A DNA stretch of 64,000 nt, taken from positions 62,001 through 126,000 of the forward strand of contig JAJDDD010000012.1 of the NCBI GenBank assembly GCA_029260495.1, read 5' to 3'. This stretch comes from Phycisphaerales bacterium (lineage in GTDB: Bacteria; Planctomycetota; Phycisphaerae; Phycisphaerales; UBA1924). The notes under the pieces were generated by a model that worked only from the letters and a program-made list of their open reading frames with translations, searched no databases and was not told where the DNA came from. The translations under genes and the position numbers were made by a program. Every line of letters begins with the position of its first letter. The first letter of the stretch is position 1. Below are positions 8,636 to 16,581 of this stretch, piece after piece.

Positions 8636-9952
8636 ATGAACGAGTTGAACATCCACGGCGCTTTTTTGATGGCTGCGGCTGCCGGCGTTGCGATCGCCGG
8701 CGCTGGCTATTGCAGCGCGGGTTTTCCCGTCGCCTTCGCGCCGCGTGTTGACTATGAAGTTGGGACCAAGCCCACAGCGGTCGCCCCAGGCGACTTCGAC
8801 GGCGACGGGCTTATGGATATCGTCGTCACCGAACGCAATGACAACACCGTCACTATCCTGCGCAACGCAGGCGATCGCACTCATGTTCCCTTCGGGACGT
8901 ATTCCGTCGGTGAGATGCCTCGCATTCCGGCGGTTGGCGACCTGGACGGCGACGGCGACCTTGACATTGCGGTCCCAAACTGGGGCGAAGGTGACAATCG
9001 AATTGCCTTGCTCTTCAATACAGGCGTTGGAACATTTGAACCTGCGGTTTTTATCGACAGTGGAACGCGTCCTCGCGCCGCTGCGATCGCTGACCTTGAT
9101 GGCGATGGGGCGATGGACATCGTCACCGCAAACAACGGGTCCGACGATCTTTCAGTTCTGTTTAACCTCGGCGATGGGTCATTCGCGACCGCTCTTTCGA
9201 TGCCCGTGCATTCTCAGCCGGGATCGACGAAGATCGCTGACCTCAATGGAGATGGTCTTCCGGATCTGATCGCGAGCAATCGCGCATCAGATGATGTTTC
9301 GGTTCTGATTAATCTCGGCGGCCGGGTGTTTGCTGAAACTCAGAATTTCGGCATCGGGCGCACGCCCCGCGATGAGTTCGTCGCAGATGTGAACAACGAC
9401 GGCGCTCTGGACATCATGACAGCGAATCGCAGGAATCAACTTACAACAGTCTCGGTTCTGATTAATGACGGCTTCGGCTCCTTCGCGCCGGCGATGACGT
9501 TCCCCGGCGGCCCTGGTCCGCACGGCGTCGTCGCGCTGGATATCGACCTTGACGGCTTCATTGATATCGCCACGGCCAATCTGGATGAGGCAACCGGCGG
9601 CGGCATTGCGATTCTGCTTAACGACGGCGCGGGCGCGTTTGGTTCGCCGATCATGCACTCCACTGGCGAAGGCCCCGCATTTGTCACCAGCGCCGACTTT
9701 GACAACGACGGCCGCCCTGACCTTGCCACGGCGAACTCCGCATCACACGGCGCAACAGTCCTGCTGAATCGCACTGGCGCTCTCATTGTCGACGCGGACC
9801 TCAATAATGATGGCCGCGTCAATGCGATTGATCTTGCGACCTTTCTCAGCCTGTGGAGTACAGATAGTCCGATTAGCGACCTCACCGGTGATGGTGATAC
9901 GGGACCACAGGATCTCGCTGCCCTGCTCGGGAGCTGGGGCGTGATCGAATAG
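8636..9952 (+). CDS. Secreted FG-GAP/VCBS repeat protein with dockerin-like tail
   Basis: The 438-residue product has a signal peptide (hydrophobic stretch about 9-28) and then about six to seven repeats built on the pattern D-D-G-D-G-x-D-I, for example GDFDGDGLMDIVV, GDLDGDGDLDIAV, ADLDGDGAMDIVT and ADFDNDGRPDLAT. This is the FG-GAP/VCBS type that folds into an integrin-like beta-propeller and binds calcium. The C-terminus carries a pair of dockerin-like loops (DLNNDGRVNAIDLATFLSLW and a second ending LLGSWGVIE). The role is probably extracellular adhesion or binding; no catalytic motif is visible. The start follows a GGAG ribosome site. Confidence 0.85.
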   Translation: MNELNIHGAFLMAAAAGVAIAGAGYCSAGFPVAFAPRVDYEVGTKPTAVAPGDFDGDGLMDIVVTERNDNTVTILRNAGDRTHVPFGTYSVGEMPRIPAVGDLDGDGDLDIAVPNWGEGDNRIALLFNTGVGTFEPAVFIDSGTRPRAAAIADLDGDGAMDIVTANNGSDDLSVLFNLGDGSFATALSMPVHSQPGSTKIADLNGDGLPDLIASNRASDDVSVLINLGGRVFAETQNFGIGRTPRDEFVADVNNDGALDIMTANRRNQLTTVSVLINDGFGSFAPAMTFPGGPGPHGVVALDIDLDGFIDIATANLDEATGGGIAILLNDGAGAFGSPIMHSTGEGPAFVTSADFDNDGRPDLATANSASHGATVLLNRTGALIVDADLNNDGRVNAIDLATFLSLWSTDSPISDLTGDGDTGPQDLAALLGSWGVIE

Positions 9953-9976
9953 TTAATTGGCTGACTGTGCGGTTGT

Positions 9977-10996
9977 TCAGCCGTACCGGCTGATGAGATC
10001 AATAATCTTGGGCTGGTCGCGTTTAATCTGCACGCTCTTGCGCAGCGCTCCCAGCGCGCCGCGCCGGGACTCCAGATCCTGCCTTCCGCTGAGCAGGTAC
10101 TTGTTGAGCAAACACACACCGACGCCGTTGTACGCGGGGTAGTGTCGCGCGTCCAGAGTGACTGCCTGCTCGAAGGCTTCCTGTGCATCGCCGCGCCGGC
10201 GCAGATGGAAGAAGGCTGACCCAAGTCGTTCGTACGCCAAGGCTGATGGCTCCAGGCGGATGAGTTGCTGGAGCGTGTTGACCATTTCCTGATAGCGTTT
10301 GGCCTTGCCCAAGCTGTCAGCAAGGTTAATCAGAAGCGTCGGTGTGAGGTCCATGAGCTCCGCCGCTGCCTGGTACTCATCGACCGCGTCATTGTGCCGG
10401 CCCATCGCGGCGTAGACCGCTCCAAGATTCACCCGGCTGGGCCCGTGACTCGAAACAAGCTGCACCGCGCGCCGGGCGTAGGGGAGCGCTTGCCTGGGCT
10501 CATCAAGCTGAAGATAGGCGGTCGCGAGATTGAGATTCGCCTCGTGGTGATCAGGATCAATAGAGAGAGCCCGCAGGTAAGCGCGGACAGCGTCTGTGAG
10601 CCGGTCGAGCAGCTGAAGCATCAATCCGTGGTTGAACTGCGTTTTGAAGTGGTGAGGCTCAAGGCGGGCCGCCTTCCCGTAGGCAGCCTCGGCGGCGAAA
10701 TGATCCCCCTGCACCTGATAGATATCCGCAATCCCGACATAGGCGTTCGCGAGTTCCGGATTCTCAGCGATGGCCTGCTCGAAGAGCGCGATCGCCTCGG
10801 AAAGCTGACCATCATCAATCGCCTGCTGACCCTGAATCACATAGGTCTCAGCATTGGCTTTGGACTGTTGAATGGGAGAAGCGCCTTGTCGAACACAGCC
10901 AGCCAATGTCAGCAGCGCAAGGCACGCCAGGCACAGTCTTTGCGCTTTCCATCCGCTTGGCAGTTCGTTCTTCAAGGCTTTCACGCGATCATCCAT
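9977..10996 (-). CDS. TPR lipoprotein
   Basis: The N-terminus has a basic stretch, a hydrophobic core (LCLACLALLTLAGC) and a lipobox with Cys34, so it should be a lipid-anchored envelope protein. From about residue 45 to the end it consists of seven or so tetratricopeptide repeats (for example AIALFEQAIAENPELANAYV and AVRAYLRALSIDPDHHEANL). It resembles PilF/NlpI-type TPR lipoproteins in layout, but no specific role can be assigned. It ends only 24 bases from the convergent FG-GAP gene. The next upstream gene on the same strand (endonuclease IV) ends 21 bases before its start, so the two may be co-transcribed. Confidence 0.85.
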   Translation of the reverse strand: MDDRVKALKNELPSGWKAQRLCLACLALLTLAGCVRQGASPIQQSKANAETYVIQGQQAIDDGQLSEAIALFEQAIAENPELANAYVGIADIYQVQGDHFAAEAAYGKAARLEPHHFKTQFNHGLMLQLLDRLTDAVRAYLRALSIDPDHHEANLNLATAYLQLDEPRQALPYARRAVQLVSSHGPSRVNLGAVYAAMGRHNDAVDEYQAAAELMDLTPTLLINLADSLGKAKRYQEMVNTLQQLIRLEPSALAYERLGSAFFHLRRRGDAQEAFEQAVTLDARHYPAYNGVGVCLLNKYLLSGRQDLESRRGALGALRKSVQIKRDQPKIIDLISRYG

Positions 10997-11017
10997 AATC
11001 AGGGTGGACTCAGATTC

Positions 11018-11980
11018 TCAACTTCTCGACGCCGACTTTCCTGATGAAGTTCGACGTTTGCCTTTCATCTCGACCACATCAGTCCCTTGATCCGACGGCG
11101 GGCGAATCAGCTTCTTCAGGCGATTGAGGTTGAGTGTGTCCAGCGGGGTTCCTTTCGGCGTTTTCCCCTTCGGCGTTTCCATGATTTTCGGTACACCTCT
11201 CAACCGGGGATGGTTCACCACGGCTGAAAAGGCGCCAAGGCCTATCTGGCCCTTTCCGATGTGCTCATGCCGATCCAGCCGAGAGCCCATCGCTCCCTTT
11301 GAGTCATTCAGATGCAGGACACGCAGGTGTTCAAGCCCGCAGCAGGCATCGAACTCCTCGAGAACGGCCTGCGCGGTCGCCTCACTCGATAGGTCATAGC
11401 CAGCGGCGAAAGCGTGGCAGGTATCCAAACAAAAGCCTACCCTGCCCTTGGCGTCAGCTCCCGCTTCCTCGTGGATGAGCGCGGAGAGTTGGGCCAACTC
11501 CTCGAAAGTCCGCCCGAGCGTCGAGCCGGCGCCGGCGGTGTCCTCCAGGCACATCATCACGTTGCAGCCCCGCGTCTCCCGAAAGAGCCGCTTGTACGCC
11601 TTAGCGATCCGCCCAAGCCCTGCCTCGACTCCGGAGCCGGTATGGGCGCCCGGGTGGGAAACGAGCAGGGGGATGTTCAACTGGGCGCAGCGCTCGATCT
11701 CCTCGCGCATCAGAACGATTGACTTCTCCCACAGTTCATCATCCGGGCTCGCCAGGTTGATGAGGTAGGCATCGTGCGCAACGACGCGGTCGGCCCACCC
11801 CAGGCGGTTGAGCTCAGCACACCAATCCCTTACTGCACCCGGGTCCAGCGGGCGCACGCGCCACTGCCTTTGGTTCTTGGTGAAGATCTGCACGGTGTCG
11901 AGCTTGAGGGCTTGAGCATCGTGCAGCGCATTGACCAAGGCGCCCGCGATGGAGAGATGAGAGCCGAACATGGGCGCCAT
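11018..11980 (-). CDS. nfo: Endonuclease IV (deoxyribonuclease IV)
   Basis: Nfo cuts DNA at abasic sites in base-excision repair. The sequence shows the TIM-barrel family motifs in order: GSHLSIAGAL at the N-terminus, NLASPDDELWEKSI, SHPGAHTGSG, CLEDTAGAGSTLG, CLDTCHAFAAGYD and HLNDSKGAMGSRLDRHEHIG, which supply the His, Glu and Asp ligands of the three-zinc site. At about 320 residues it is slightly longer than the E. coli protein (285) because of a Lys/Arg/Ser-rich tail after IRPP. ATG at 11980 or 11971 are both possible starts. Confidence 0.95.
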   Translation of the reverse strand: MAPMFGSHLSIAGALVNALHDAQALKLDTVQIFTKNQRQWRVRPLDPGAVRDWCAELNRLGWADRVVAHDAYLINLASPDDELWEKSIVLMREEIERCAQLNIPLLVSHPGAHTGSGVEAGLGRIAKAYKRLFRETRGCNVMMCLEDTAGAGSTLGRTFEELAQLSALIHEEAGADAKGRVGFCLDTCHAFAAGYDLSSEATAQAVLEEFDACCGLEHLRVLHLNDSKGAMGSRLDRHEHIGKGQIGLGAFSAVVNHPRLRGVPKIMETPKGKTPKGTPLDTLNLNRLKKLIRPPSDQGTDVVEMKGKRRTSSGKSASRS

Positions 11981-12510
11981 GGTAGTGAAGTCGGCTGAGC
12001 GGCGCAGTGGTGCAAATATTGGTCACACGTTGGCGGTGCGGCGCTTTGGCGTCGGTGTGGTTCAACAAAAGCAAAGTTCATGAGTCGTGCGCACGCGCGA
12101 TGAAAAACAGCGCACACGCTGCGTCAGTGATGAAGGACACGCAAACTTGATGATTTTCTTGTGCGCACGCGCGTGTTGGCGCCACTCTTGCCTTGTTGTA
12201 AGTCATCTTCACTGCAACATGAAATAACAAGGAGAGGAGAAGTGACAATGAATAGCGGATAGTCAACAGAAAGGCGAAAGTTTCACGACGCGCAATGAGT
12301 GAGCATCGGTAGTGCGCTGCGACGCAATCGCCACACCAAAGCGGAAACCCCTGAAAACAAGTATGGCGCGCCAGCCCTGAGGGTGCGTGCAAAAATTGCT
12401 GGTAACAGCAGAGCGCGATCGGTGCGCACGGCGTGAGCGCATTGTGCATTGTCCGGCCGCGTTGAGTGAGCGCGACAAATTTTTATTGATAGTGAAAGGA
12501 TCAGAGAAAG
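11981..12510. other. Long intergenic region with three GTGCGCAC palindromes
   Basis: This 530-base stretch separates the divergent nfo gene and the secreted protein at 12511. Open frames across it have no homology or codon pattern I would trust. The octamer GTGCGCAC occurs at 12087, 12161 and 12422. A TTGAGT at 12462 lies about 50 bases before the downstream ATG and could be part of its promoter, but no good -10 partner is evident. Confidence 0.5.
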
Positions 12511-14055
12511 ATGAACACGAAGAGAAACAGTACGAACTCCAGCATCCGTCCCGCACTGACGGGATTCCTCTCAGCAGCTGCCTTGCTGAGCTTCACTGCG
12601 GGAACAACTCTCGCTTGCGAAACCGTCTGTGTTGATTTCAACGGCGCCACCTGTCCGCCCAACGGCTATAACGGCCCTGGAGATTGCACCGACCGTCAGC
12701 CGCCGTACAACTGCTGCACCGACGGCGACCCCACCACTGGTGAAGACAACGATCTTGACGGTGATGGAATGATTGGGCCCGGAGAGATGGGTCTTGACGG
12801 CTGGTGCGATGATATTGACATTGACAGGCCCGGCGGCGGAACCACTCCGACCACTGATTCCTGCGGCAAGACCGCCTATCTCCCGTGCGTTCCCGATCCC
12901 GCGGGCGACGGCAAGGGTGGCGACTATTTCAGCCCGCGCATTGTCTGCCCCGGCGGCACGCCTGGCGGTGACGAGGTCGGTCAGTGTGTCTATCCCTGCG
13001 GCCGCAATAGCTGGAAGATCAACATGTGCGACACGACCGGCGACGGCACGCCGGACAAGTTCATGAGTTCCAAGTGGGTGAGTGAAAAGTACATCGACAC
13101 TGACGGCGACGGGCGGTGGGACAGCCCCAGCGGCACCGAGACGACGTTTTGTGAAGATCTCGCCAGCCCTATCACCGCTGGACCTGATTTCACCACGCCT
13201 GATGATTATCCGATGATCATCGTTTCTTCGTCGTTGCGCGATCCCAACAATGTGCACGCTGGCTACAGGATTACCGACGCCGTCCTTATCTACAACGAGT
13301 ACGCAGCATTGGCGGATGTCATTCTTGATGGTCGTCGCATTGGGACGCCGGATGAAAACAACCCAGTTGCAGCCACCTCGCCCTCACCGACGCCTTCGCC
13401 GACAGCTTCAGCGAGTAGTTCATTTTTCGCTGACACAGCGACGATCAGTCGCCGGCCGATCGATGACGAAAACGACGTCGTGGACATGTATCAGGAAGGC
13501 ACTGATCCAGATGTGGTGATTGATCACAAAGTTGACGCTGAACTCAAGTACGACACGCGGTATACCGCGCGGGGCGCCAACGGCGATCTTCAGGACATCT
13601 TTCTGTTTAACGCCACCGTAAGCAATCCTGACTCTGTCGGACATTTTTATGAGATTATGTGCTTCGGCATCGATGTTGACGTCTCACAGGCGCCGATCAA
13701 CTTCTGGCTCGAACCCGGCGCGAGCGCCGATGTTCCGATCGAATGTGTGCGCGGCGTCGCAGGTCAGCCGGCGATCGCAACCATCATCTACAATGACGCC
13801 TCCAGGCCCGGCGAAGCGAAGGTTCTGACCTCCTACATTGATTTCAAGTTCCTTCGTCCAGGCGACCTCAACTCCGACGGCGATATCAACAGCTCCGACC
13901 TGTCATTGCTCATGTCGCAGTTCGGCCTGCATGGCGAGCGCCTCCCGGCGGACTTTGACGAAAGCGGACAGGTTGATTCGCGCGATATGGCGATTCTGCT
14001 TGGCAACTGGGGCTCGGGCGCCGGATCCAACTCTGGCGGCGGAGTCATCCACTGA
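12511..14055 (+). CDS. Secreted Cys-rich protein with dockerin-like tail
   Basis: The 514-residue product has a Sec signal peptide (about residues 1-35, ending TTLACE). The next 150 residues are rich in Cys, Gly, Pro and Asp and include a calcium-loop-like DLDGDGMIGPGEMG. A Pro/Ser/Thr/Ala linker (SPSPTPSPTASASSS) lies near residue 300. A beta-rich segment follows, and the C-terminus has two dockerin-like loops (DLNSDGDINSSDLSLLMSQF, then DESGQVDSRDMAILLGNW) and a Gly/Ser tail. I do not recognise the family. A strong terminator follows at 14158. Confidence 0.8.
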   Translation: MNTKRNSTNSSIRPALTGFLSAAALLSFTAGTTLACETVCVDFNGATCPPNGYNGPGDCTDRQPPYNCCTDGDPTTGEDNDLDGDGMIGPGEMGLDGWCDDIDIDRPGGGTTPTTDSCGKTAYLPCVPDPAGDGKGGDYFSPRIVCPGGTPGGDEVGQCVYPCGRNSWKINMCDTTGDGTPDKFMSSKWVSEKYIDTDGDGRWDSPSGTETTFCEDLASPITAGPDFTTPDDYPMIIVSSSLRDPNNVHAGYRITDAVLIYNEYAALADVILDGRRIGTPDENNPVAATSPSPTPSPTASASSSFFADTATISRRPIDDENDVVDMYQEGTDPDVVIDHKVDAELKYDTRYTARGANGDLQDIFLFNATVSNPDSVGHFYEIMCFGIDVDVSQAPINFWLEPGASADVPIECVRGVAGQPAIATIIYNDASRPGEAKVLTSYIDFKFLRPGDLNSDGDINSSDLSLLMSQFGLHGERLPADFDESGQVDSRDMAILLGNWGSGAGSNSGGGVIH

Positions 14056-14157
14056 CATTTGCTTCATCCGCGTGTGAGCTGGGCTCGATCCGAGCCGCCC
14101 TCGCAGCTTGCGAGTGATTCAACGGGGCTCGGTCAGCCCGCGCTCACTCATTGCGGT

Positions 14158-14197
14158 GCGTCTTCGCCACTCACGCGGTGGCGAGGGCGCTTTTTTT
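14158..14197 (+). terminator. Rho-independent terminator
   Basis: A perfect 13-bp stem (14158-14170 with 14178-14190, two G-T pairs) with a 7-base loop is followed by seven T residues. It lies about 100 bases after the stop of the gene at 12511 and ends that transcript. Confidence 0.9.
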
Positions 14198-14277
14198 GTA
14201 TTCATTCGCCCCATGTTTGCAATGCTTTTTTGCAGCGTTGACTTGCTGATTGGGCGGCGCTGCCTTCCAATCTTGCC

Positions 14278-15669
14278 ATGCTTGCACGAATCGGCCAGCG
14301 CATCGCAGCGGTTTTCCGCGCCACCGCCCCCGATCCCTTCGTCATCGCGATCCTGCTGACGTTCCTGACGATGGCGCTTGTCCTGATCTTCACGGACGCT
14401 TCGCCAGGGGGCGCAGTTGCGGCGTGGGCGGACCCGGGCTCGGGCGTGTGGCGTTTTTTGAAGTTCTCGATGCAGATGTGCCTGATCCTTGTCACCGGGC
14501 ACGCGCTGGCTTCGAGCCCGCCGGCTTCGTGGATGCTGACGAAGCTCTCGCGCCTGCCTCGCTCTTCGGCGCAGGCGATCGCGCTGGTCGGCGCGAGCGC
14601 AGCCATGCTGGGCGTCTTGAACTGGGGGCTTGGTCTGATTGGCGGCGCGATTCTGGCGCGGCGGGTTGGGGTCGCGATGGAGAAGCGTGGCGTCCTTGTC
14701 CATTACCCGCTTCTCGCTGCTGCTGGCTATATGGGCTTGCTTGTGTGGCACGGGGGGTTTTCCGGCACCGCGCCTTTGAAGGTTTCCAAACTCAGCGAGA
14801 TCACCGATATATTCGGCGCCGACGCGCCTATCGGCGCCATCCCCACAACTGAAACTATTCTCTCGCCGATGAACCTCATCATCACCGGCGGGCTCATCAT
14901 CATCGCGCCCCTGGCGCTGGCGCTCATGTGTCCGAAGGCGACTGATGATTCCATCGAGCAGGCGAGCAAGTTTGTTCCAGCTGAGCCGGTTGCTACCGCG
15001 AATGAGGCAAACCAGCACAAGCCTTTTCTTCCGCGCGTGCTCGAAGACACACCAATCGTTTCGTTTGCGCTCGCGGGGATGATCGGCGTCTGGGCCTGGG
15101 GGTATTACTTTCCCGCCGACCTCGCGGAAACCGGCGTAAAATCACTTACGCCCGACACAGTCAATCTCACGATGCTCATGCTCGGGCTGATTCTGCACGG
15201 CACGCCCCGGCGTTATGCAGAAGCAGTCGCGGACGCTGCTTCAGGATGTTCGGGCATCATTCTTCAGTTTCCGCTGTACGCTGGCATCATGGGAATGATG
15301 GAGACTTCGGGGCTGACGAAACAGATCGCGGACAGCTTCATCAACCTCGCCGGCTCATCGGAGGCGGGATTGAGTGTGATGACTTTTCTGTCTGCGGGTC
15401 TGGTGAATCTTTTCGTTCCTTCCGGCGGCGGGCAGTGGGCGATTCAGGGGCCGATCGTCATGCAGGCGGCTGACAGCGCAAATGTCGCGCCATCGAGAAT
15501 CGTCATGGCTCTCGCGTACGGCGACCAATGGACGAACATGCTCCAGCCATTCTGGGCGCTGCCGCTGCTCGCGGTGACGGGTGTCAAGGCTCGGGACATT
15601 GTCGGCTATACGGCGATCGTGCTTGTCGTCGCGGGGATCTGGATTGGAGCTTGCCTGACGCTTCTTTAG
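14278..15669 (+). CDS. AtoE-type short-chain fatty acid transporter
   Basis: The 463-residue membrane protein has about twelve hydrophobic segments. It matches the AtoE family in the N-terminal APDPFVIAILLTFLTMALV segment, LNWGLGLIGGAILARRVG, HGGFSGTAPLK and the C-terminal VNLFVPSGGGQWAIQGP motif. Members carry short-chain fatty acids such as butyrate or acetoacetate across the inner membrane. No degradation genes (atoDAB) are nearby, so the substrate is not confirmed by context. The start is the first ATG after the terminator region. Confidence 0.88.
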   Translation: MLARIGQRIAAVFRATAPDPFVIAILLTFLTMALVLIFTDASPGGAVAAWADPGSGVWRFLKFSMQMCLILVTGHALASSPPASWMLTKLSRLPRSSAQAIALVGASAAMLGVLNWGLGLIGGAILARRVGVAMEKRGVLVHYPLLAAAGYMGLLVWHGGFSGTAPLKVSKLSEITDIFGADAPIGAIPTTETILSPMNLIITGGLIIIAPLALALMCPKATDDSIEQASKFVPAEPVATANEANQHKPFLPRVLEDTPIVSFALAGMIGVWAWGYYFPADLAETGVKSLTPDTVNLTMLMLGLILHGTPRRYAEAVADAASGCSGIILQFPLYAGIMGMMETSGLTKQIADSFINLAGSSEAGLSVMTFLSAGLVNLFVPSGGGQWAIQGPIVMQAADSANVAPSRIVMALAYGDQWTNMLQPFWALPLLAVTGVKARDIVGYTAIVLVVAGIWIGACLTLL

Positions 15670-15689
15670 GGGGCGATTGTGCGCTATAT

Positions 15690-16511
15690 TCACTCCAGGG
15701 TGAGTCCGTCCCACGCCAGACTGAGTCCGTCCGGCATTTTCGCTTGCGCCTCAGCGTGTTTCACCTGATGCGCCATATGTACAAACCAGGTCTGCCCCGC
15801 TGCGATTTGATCAGCGACTTCAATCGCCTGATCGACGGTGAGGTGCGTCGGGTGGTGGCGCCAGCGCAGACAGTCAAGCACGAGCGTTTCCAAATCCTCA
15901 AGCTGTGACCACGTTTCCGGCGGGACGCTGCTGACATCGGTGCAGTACGCCATCGTCATCCACGGCGCCGGCGCCAACCCGCCGCCCGGTGTCGGCTCAA
16001 TTCGAAACCCAAGAATCGGCAGCCGGCCGTGCAGAAGTCGGATTGGTGTGAATCGCAGGCCCCAAAGGTCCACCGGCTCTCCCGGCCCGATTTGATGCGC
16101 AATGAGCCGCGCGACGAATGACTTATTCACATTCTTCTCAGGGTCGAAAACGTGCGCATAGACACGGCGGAGCGCTTCGAGCGTGTGCTGTTCTGCGTAA
16201 ATATCAATCGGCGCCTGCATGACCGCGTTGAATCGCCGGATTTCATCGAGGCCGAAGACGTGGTCGACGTGGTTGTGGGTAAAGAGCACGGCGTCGCACC
16301 GCTGCAAGTCCAGGGCGAGCGCCTGTTGGCGAAGGTCGGGGGTGGTGTCGATCAAGACGACGCGTTCGGCGCCTTCCGGATCAACCCACCGAAGACAGGC
16401 GCCTGTTCGGAGCCGACGATCCCGCGGATCGTCGCTTGTACAGGTTTCGCAATCACACGCGATGACGGGGATGCCTGCTGATGTTCCTGTGCCGAGAAAG
16501 GTAAAACGCAT
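15690..16511 (-). CDS. MBL-fold metallo-hydrolase (PhnP-like)
   Basis: The protein begins MRFTFLGTGTSAGIP and shows the metallo-beta-lactamase motif THNHVDHVFGLDEI with metal ligands, the CDCETCTSDDPRDRRLRTG loop typical of PhnP-like phosphodiesterases, and further His and Asp residues in YCTDVSS and HPTHL. The family hydrolyses cyclic phosphate diesters or related esters; the exact substrate here is unknown. The ATG at 16511 is preferred although the frame stays open upstream. A TATCCT hexamer lies 7 bases before it and there is no Shine-Dalgarno site, so the mRNA may be leaderless. Confidence 0.87.
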   Translation of the reverse strand: MRFTFLGTGTSAGIPVIACDCETCTSDDPRDRRLRTGACLRWVDPEGAERVVLIDTTPDLRQQALALDLQRCDAVLFTHNHVDHVFGLDEIRRFNAVMQAPIDIYAEQHTLEALRRVYAHVFDPEKNVNKSFVARLIAHQIGPGEPVDLWGLRFTPIRLLHGRLPILGFRIEPTPGGGLAPAPWMTMAYCTDVSSVPPETWSQLEDLETLVLDCLRWRHHPTHLTVDQAIEVADQIAAGQTWFVHMAHQVKHAEAQAKMPDGLSLAWDGLTLE

Positions 16512-16518
16512 GGAGGCA

Positions 16519-16524
16519 AGGATA
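16519..16524 (-). promoter_or_regulatory. -10-like element of the MBL hydrolase gene
   Basis: TATCCT on the minus strand lies 7 bases before the ATG at 16511, a spacing that would start transcription at or next to the start codon. No clear -35 element is seen. Confidence 0.45.
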
Positions 16525-16581
16525 CGTCCTTTGGTCACGGGCGCCCTGCGCGGGGGCCCATGAGGATTTCTCTTTCTGCGC

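Noticed and set aside
12078-12556. Minus-strand open frames in the gap upstream of the secreted protein at 12511
   Set aside because: No ribosome site, no recognisable domain, and they overlap the start of a gene with a clear signal peptide.
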